Source: CAWCAL01 sp963695075
GTDB lineage: Bacteria > Actinomycetota > Acidimicrobiia > Acidimicrobiales > CAWCAL01
Assembly (NCBI GenBank): GCA_963695075.1
Contig: CAVOFR010000008.1
Location: 248,001 to 312,000 of the forward strand
Reading direction: 5' to 3'
DNA: 64,000 bases
Below the pieces are notes generated by a model. That model saw only the letters and a list, made by a program, of their open reading frames with translations. It was not told the DNA's origin and did no database searches. Shown here piece after piece: positions 59,840 through 64,000 of the stretch (position 1 is the first letter of the stretch; every line of letters begins with the position of its first letter). Position numbers and translations under genes: made by a program.

Positions 59840-61650
59840 TGATCGAGTCGCTGCAGGCCGACCTGGCCTGCCATCGCGGGTCACCGGACAAGACGCCGGC
59901 CCGGCGTCTCGCCACGCTCGACGCCGCGGGCGCCATGAAGATCCCCTTCACGACCGGCATCCTCGTCGGCATCGGAGAATCGGCCGCCTCGCGGCTCGAG
60001 AGCCTGGCCGCGATCGCCGCCTCGCAGCGCCGCCACGGCCATGTCCAGGAGGTGATCGTCCAGAACTTTCTGCCCAAGCCGGGCACCACCATGCATCGGG
60101 AGCGGCCATGTCCGCCGGAGGAATACCTCCGGACCCTCGCGATCGCTCGCATCGTCCTGCCCCCCGAGGTCCACCTCCAGGCTCCACCGAACCTCTCGGA
60201 CGACTTCGGCGTGCTGCTCGAAGCCGGCGTCGACGACTGGGGCGGGGTTTCCCCCGTCACCGCCGATCACGTCAATCCCGAACGGCCCTGGCCGGCGTTG
60301 GAGCGGCTCACCGAGGTGACCGAAACCGCCGGCCACGTGCTGGCGCCACGGCTGACGGTGCATCCCGCGTACGCGCTCGATGCCGACCGGTGGATAGATC
60401 CGGGCCTGAGGTTCGCCGTCCTCGACCGATCCGACGCCGAAGGCCTCGCTCGGCCCGGCGATGGCGGTTGGTACTCGGGCTCACCGGTCTCTCCCCCGGT
60501 CCTGCTCTCCGCTCACGCTCCTTCGGCCGCCGCCGGCGGAGCGGTCGAGGAGGTCCTGGCCGGAGTCGAGGCAGGCCACGAGATCGGTGTCGAGGAGATC
60601 GTCACGCTCTTCTCCGCTCGTGGCCGCGAGGTCGCAGAGGTGGCGGCGTGCGCCGACCGGCTCCGGTCGCAGGCTGTGGGCGACGACGTCACCTGGGTAC
60701 AGAACAGGAACATCAACTACACGAACGTCTGCACGTTCAAGTGCCGGTTCTGCGGCTTCTCGAAGGGACCGCTCTCGCTCAACCTGCGAGGAGACCCGTA
60801 CCTGCTCACGCTGGACGACATCGCCGAGCGCGTGGTCGAGGCAGCTGCGATGGGAGCGACCGAGGTCTGCCTGCAGGGTGGCATCCATCCCGACTTCGAC
60901 GGGGACTACTACGTCGACGTCACCCGGGCGGTCCACGACGCGGCTCCCGACATGCACATCCATGGCTTCACGGCGCTGGAGGTCACCGAGGGTGCTCGCC
61001 GTCTCGGCGAGCCGCTGGAGGCCTATCTGCGCCGCTTGATGGAGGTCGGGCTTAAGACCCTGCCCGGTACCGCCGCCGAGATCCTCGACGACGAGGTCCG
61101 TCAGATCCTCTGCCCGGACAAGATCGACACCGAACAGTGGCTCGACGCCCACCGGACGGCCCACCGCGTGGGGTTGCGCTCGAACGTCACGATCATGTTC
61201 GGCGCCGTCGAGCAGCCGGTCCACTGGGCGCGCCACCTGGTGCGCACCCGTGACGTCCAGAAGGAGACGGGCGGATTCACCGAGTTCGTCCCCCTGCCGT
61301 TCGTGCACATGGCATCGCCGATCTACCTTCAGAAGAAGTCGCGACGGGGTCCGACATTCCGCGAGACCGTCCTGATGCACGCGGTGGGGCGTATCGCGTA
61401 TCACGGCTGGATCCCCAACATCCAGACGTCCTGGGTCAAACTCGGGATGGACGGAGCCCGTCAGCTCCTCCTGGCCGGAGTGAACGATGTGGGTGGCACG
61501 CTCATCGACGAGAACATCTCCCGGGCAGCCGGGGCCGAACACGGGCAGATGGCTACGGAATCCGACTTCAAGGCCTTGGTCCAAGGGCTCGACCGCCGAC
61601 TGGTACAGCGCTCGACGTTGTACCAACCGGTGGAACCCGTCGGCGTCTGA
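59836..61650 (+). CDS. fbiC: FbiC (F420 biosynthesis), rest of CofG plus CofH (frameshifted)
   Basis: This frame carries the remainder of CofG (ESLQADLACHRGSPDKTPAR, DDWGGVSPVTADHVNPERPW) and a full CofH half with its own radical-SAM motif CTFKCRFC. The linker between the halves is about residues 220-245 of this fragment. Family-like sequence in this frame starts at 59791, before the ATG at 59836. The two halves cooperate to make the deazaflavin chromophore of coenzyme F420. The ATG here overlaps the premature stop of the N-terminal fragment by chance or by nature, so a two-polypeptide product is imaginable but would lack a conserved segment. Confidence 0.87.
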   Translation: MMIESLQADLACHRGSPDKTPARRLATLDAAGAMKIPFTTGILVGIGESAASRLESLAAIAASQRRHGHVQEVIVQNFLPKPGTTMHRERPCPPEEYLRTLAIARIVLPPEVHLQAPPNLSDDFGVLLEAGVDDWGGVSPVTADHVNPERPWPALERLTEVTETAGHVLAPRLTVHPAYALDADRWIDPGLRFAVLDRSDAEGLARPGDGGWYSGSPVSPPVLLSAHAPSAAAGGAVEEVLAGVEAGHEIGVEEIVTLFSARGREVAEVAACADRLRSQAVGDDVTWVQNRNINYTNVCTFKCRFCGFSKGPLSLNLRGDPYLLTLDDIAERVVEAAAMGATEVCLQGGIHPDFDGDYYVDVTRAVHDAAPDMHIHGFTALEVTEGARRLGEPLEAYLRRLMEVGLKTLPGTAAEILDDEVRQILCPDKIDTEQWLDAHRTAHRVGLRSNVTIMFGAVEQPVHWARHLVRTRDVQKETGGFTEFVPLPFVHMASPIYLQKKSRRGPTFRETVLMHAVGRIAYHGWIPNIQTSWVKLGMDGARQLLLAGVNDVGGTLIDENISRAAGAEHGQMATESDFKALVQGLDRRLVQRSTLYQPVEPVGV

Positions 61651-61655
61651 ACCCC

Positions 61656-62726
61656 ATGACCCCTGAGACACTCCCGAAATACCGCACAGGAGACGCCGAC
61701 CTGGATCAGCGCGTCTTCGCCCTCCTCGAGGCGGGCGGCATCGATCAGTCGCATGGTGATGCCGATCTCGTGTTCGAGCTGATGGTCTCGGCGCTGCGGC
61801 TCGGCCGCGAGCGCCACGAGAGGGGAGATCTCAAGATCGCGAGCGCCGCGCTGAAGGAGATGCGCTACACCTTCGAGATCTTCCGCCCGTACCGCGACGT
61901 CCCGAAGGTATCGATCTTCGGCTCGGCGCGGACCCCGGCCGATGATCCCGACTACCTGACCGCCCGCGAGTTCGCCTCGACCATCGTCGACCGGGGATGG
62001 ATGGCGATAACCGGAGCGGGGCCGGGGATCATGACCGCGGGGATCGAAGGCGCGGGCGCCGACCGATCGTTCGGGGTCAACATCCTGCTGCCGTTCGAGC
62101 CCGGGGCGGCCGAACCGATCGCCGACGACCCCAAGCTCATCAACTTCCGGTACTTCTTCACCCGCAAGCTGGCGTTCGTGAAGGAGTCGTGGGGCTTCGC
62201 CCTGTTCCCCGGCGGGTTCGGCACCATGGACGAGACGTTCGAGCTCCTGACCCTGGTGCAGACCGGCAAGTCGTACCTGGCACCCATCGTGTTGATGGAT
62301 GCGCCCGAATCCACCTACTGGCAGACCTGGCTGGACTTCATCGAGGACGAGCTCCTCGACAACGGGCTCATCTCGCCAGCCGATCTCAGCCTCGTCACCC
62401 TCACCAGCAGCGTGGACGAGGCCGTCGAGGAGATGTGCGGGTTCTACGAGGTGTACCACTCGATGCGATACATCGGCCGCCAGCTGGTGATTCGCCTGAA
62501 GCGGGAAGTCACCGAGGAGCTTCTGGTCCAGTTGAACGACGAGTTCTCCGACATCGTCGAGAGGGACCGCATCGAACGGACCGACGCCCACCCGGTCGAG
62601 GTGGCCGACGGTGACCATCCCGAGCTCCCCCGCCTGGCCTTCCGCTTCGACAAGAAGAGCCACGCCCGTCTGCGAACGATGGTGCGCACGATCAATCGGA
62701 GCGCCCCGCCTCCCCGCGAGGCCTGA
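61656..62726 (+). CDS. LOG family protein (Rossmann-fold nucleotide-binding)
   Basis: The 356-residue protein contains the LOG/lysine-decarboxylase-like core: VSIFGSARTPADDPDYLTAR, MAITGAGPGIMTAGIEGAGA and the signature PGGFGTMDETFELLTLVQTG. LOG enzymes cleave cytokinin nucleotides to free bases; many bacterial members act as nucleoside-5'-monophosphate phosphoribohydrolases. Longer actinobacterial versions like this one, with ~90 extra N-terminal residues and a C-terminal LVIRLKREVTEELLVQLNDE segment, are less studied. It begins five bases after fbiC ends and could be co-transcribed. Confidence 0.83.
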   Translation: MTPETLPKYRTGDADLDQRVFALLEAGGIDQSHGDADLVFELMVSALRLGRERHERGDLKIASAALKEMRYTFEIFRPYRDVPKVSIFGSARTPADDPDYLTAREFASTIVDRGWMAITGAGPGIMTAGIEGAGADRSFGVNILLPFEPGAAEPIADDPKLINFRYFFTRKLAFVKESWGFALFPGGFGTMDETFELLTLVQTGKSYLAPIVLMDAPESTYWQTWLDFIEDELLDNGLISPADLSLVTLTSSVDEAVEEMCGFYEVYHSMRYIGRQLVIRLKREVTEELLVQLNDEFSDIVERDRIERTDAHPVEVADGDHPELPRLAFRFDKKSHARLRTMVRTINRSAPPPREA

Positions 62727-62883
62727 TCGACCGGTCAGACCCACGTCGGTCCACCACGTCCTTCTTCGACGCTGACCGCTTCCGGTTGATGCGCTACTGG
62801 GTCGAGAGGTTCAGGAGCGAGTTGCCCCCCAATGTCGTCCGCCCCGTCAGTCGTCCTCGCGAGGGTCTCAGCCGGTTCGTCGC

Positions 62884-63702
62884 TCAGAACGGCGGATGGA
62901 AGGTCACCTCCACGGTCCTGTCCATGGCTGGCATCGTGATGACGCAGACGTTGGGTTCCGGTAGCGAGTCACAGTTCTGACCGCCAAGGCCGCCGAACCA
63001 CGTCGCTTCCGAGCCGGGGTCCGGGTACGCGGTCAGCGTGACCACGGTCCCCTCGCCCACTTCGCCGCTGCACGAGCTCCCAACTCCGGGCGCTAGGACG
63101 GAACAGCTGTGTGGTGCAGCGTCCAGATAGACGTACCCCTCGCCGTAGACTCCTTCTTCGGGATCCCACGAGAGTGACCCCACGACCACAGTGAGGTTGT
63201 ACAAGTCGTCAACACAGACGAGTGAGATCGCACCGTTCAGCCCGTAGCTGACCTCGACCGTGCCTTCGCCCGGCTCACCGACCCTGCATGGAGTCCCGTC
63301 GAGATCATCGACGGTGCCTCCTCCCGATCCCGGATCACCCTTCGGTCCCTGCGGCCCCTCGGGACCCTGCGCACCGTCAGCACCGTCAGTACCGTCAGCA
63401 CCGTCGTTGCCATCAGCACCGTCGTTGCCGTCCTGACCGTCTACACCGGCGGGGCCGGGTTGACCGGTCTCGTTCCACGACACGACGCGCTGACCCCTTC
63501 GGCAGTGCGGCTCAGAATCAACCGTGATCTTGCCCGGCAACACCTTGTCTCTGGCGTCAGCACACGCGTAGTACGTCGAGGATTGATCGGCGTTTGCGTA
63601 TGCGAACCCGCCGCCGACCACACCCGCGATCAAGACCGCTGCCGCCAGCGTCGCCACCACCGTCCGCATTCGCGGGCGATTCTTCGTCGTTTCCCTGCTC
63701 AT
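62884..63702 (-). CDS. Exported collagen-like protein with C-terminal InlB-like repeat
   Basis: The 272-residue precursor has an N-terminal membrane/signal helix (VVATLAAAVLIAGVVGGGFA). A short Cys-containing region (YYACADARDKVLPGKITVD) follows, then a Gly-X-Y collagen-like stretch of about 50 residues (GQPGPAGVDGQDGNDGADGN). The C-terminal part holds several cysteines and a divergent InlB-like B-repeat (GEGTVVTLTAYPDPGSEATW through MDRTVEVTF). Collagen-like bacterial proteins form stalks on the cell surface. The ATG at 63702 is preceded by a GGGGGA site. The ligand or role is unknown. Confidence 0.75.
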   Translation of the reverse strand: MSRETTKNRPRMRTVVATLAAAVLIAGVVGGGFAYANADQSSTYYACADARDKVLPGKITVDSEPHCRRGQRVVSWNETGQPGPAGVDGQDGNDGADGNDGADGTDGADGAQGPEGPQGPKGDPGSGGGTVDDLDGTPCRVGEPGEGTVEVSYGLNGAISLVCVDDLYNLTVVVGSLSWDPEEGVYGEGYVYLDAAPHSCSVLAPGVGSSCSGEVGEGTVVTLTAYPDPGSEATWFGGLGGQNCDSLPEPNVCVITMPAMDRTVEVTFHPPF

Positions 63703-63820
63703 GATTTCCCCCACGGAGTCTGGCTCTGGACTGGAATGTCACAGTGCGTGAAGTCTTACCGTTCAGCCGAGTCTCGGCAATCGAAACACCAGGGTCTGTC
63801 CGACGGCGTGTGTGAACGGC

Positions 63821-63836
63821 GTGGGGCAGACCCCAC
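63821..63836 (-). terminator. GC-rich hairpin after the HNH gene
   Basis: GTGGGG (63821-63826) pairs perfectly with CCCCAC (63831-63836) around a CAGA loop. It starts seven bases beyond the TAG stop of the minus-strand HNH gene. There is no T tract. A related but shorter GGGGTCTGTCCCC hairpin lies at 7925-7937 after the methyltransferase gene. A weak terminator or a repeat-type palindrome are both possible. Confidence 0.35.
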
Positions 63837-63843
63837 CCTGCTA

Positions 63844-64000
63844 CTAGAGGAGTTCGGTGCCGTCGGGGCGGTAGATGTGCCAGCGTGCCTGGCCGCATCG
63901 ATAATCCGCTGCGGTGCCGTCGTCTTGGAGGGTGATGGTGAAGTGGTGGTTGTGTTTGAAGAGGTTGTGGTATTTGCAGAGTGGGGGTCCGTTGGCTTGG
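63844..64000 (-). CDS. HNH endonuclease family protein, C-terminal fragment (cut by window edge)
   Basis: The last 51 residues of a gene that runs off the right edge read QANGPPLCKYHNLFKHNHHF, then TITLQDDGTAADYRCGQARW and HIYRPDGTELL, followed by two consecutive TAG stops. The GPPLCKYHNLFKH segment is the final part of an HNH motif and is typical of the DUF222/13E12-repeat HNH proteins common in actinobacteria. The N-terminal part, including the first histidine, is outside the window. Such genes are often multicopy and mobile, so this could mark an accessory region beyond the edge. Confidence 0.6.
   Translation of the reverse strand, partial: QANGPPLCKYHNLFKHNHHFTITLQDDGTAADYRCGQARWHIYRPDGTELL

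Noticed and set aside
62786..62980. A 64-codon plus-strand frame overlapping the collagen-like gene antisense
   Set aside because: It overlaps the coding end of a better-supported gene and has no clear ribosome-binding site.

Overview
The window is a gene-dense, high-GC actinobacterial chromosome segment with many GTG starts and many 1-4 base (ATGA/GTGA) stop/start overlaps. The marker set is a Pup-proteasome locus, PafBC WYL regulators, an FbiC-type F420 enzyme, a mycothione reductase-like flavoprotein, an ANTAR response regulator of PdtaR type and a MarP-like membrane protease. Together these place it in the Actinomycetota. A deep lineage such as Acidimicrobiia is my inference from gene order and from the family-specific hypotheticals. 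No rRNA, CRISPR array, insertion sequence, prophage or complete defence system was seen. One tRNA is present.

Region by region. 1-2.8 kb holds a fabD-fabH-fabG fatty-acid operon on the minus strand, with FabD carrying an extra lipoyl-like tail. 3.0-9.5 kb holds tRNA-Leu(CAA), a coiled-coil protein, pdtaR, polA, a small membrane protein, a methyltransferase with an internal 21-bp tandem repeat, and rpsA. 9.7-16.1 kb is a Tad/Flp pilus or type II secretion-like operon (cpaB, tadZ, tadA, tadB, tadC). Its tadA is split by a one-base frameshift and its tadB has a secreted VWA-like domain fused in front. 16.3-28.3 kb is mixed: an anchored protein with two neocarzinostatin-like domains, mtr, a HAD phosphatase, an enoyl-CoA hydratase, a NUDIX/GNAT pair, an Asp-rich Cys4 protein, a LysM lytic transglycosylase, a double-domain ThyX homologue and a quinone reductase-like protein.

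28.3-48.4 kb is almost entirely minus strand. In transcription order it reads trmI, marP-like, arc/mpa, dop, pup, a DUF839/PhoX-like exported protein, a polysaccharide deacetylase with three near-identical repeats, prcB, prcA, pafA, pafB, pafC, lepB, tatA, tatC, helY. This matches the classical actinobacterial proteasome neighbourhood, with exported cell-surface enzymes inserted between pup and prcB. Pup is prepared by Dop, ligated by PafA, and its targets are unfolded by Arc/Mpa and degraded by PrcBA. PafBC is the DNA-damage regulator.

48.4-64 kb carries small membrane proteins, a Lon-N-like protein, DacB, a split NDP-forming acyl-CoA ligase, a TetR regulator, a FIST sensor, tkt and tal (pentose phosphate), fbiC (F420, again split by a one-base frameshift), a LOG-like protein, an exported collagen-like protein and the 3' end of an HNH endonuclease that runs off the right edge. 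The two frameshifts both lie next to homopolymer runs in otherwise intact genes, so sequencing error is a serious explanation. There is no stretch above 300 bases without a gene.
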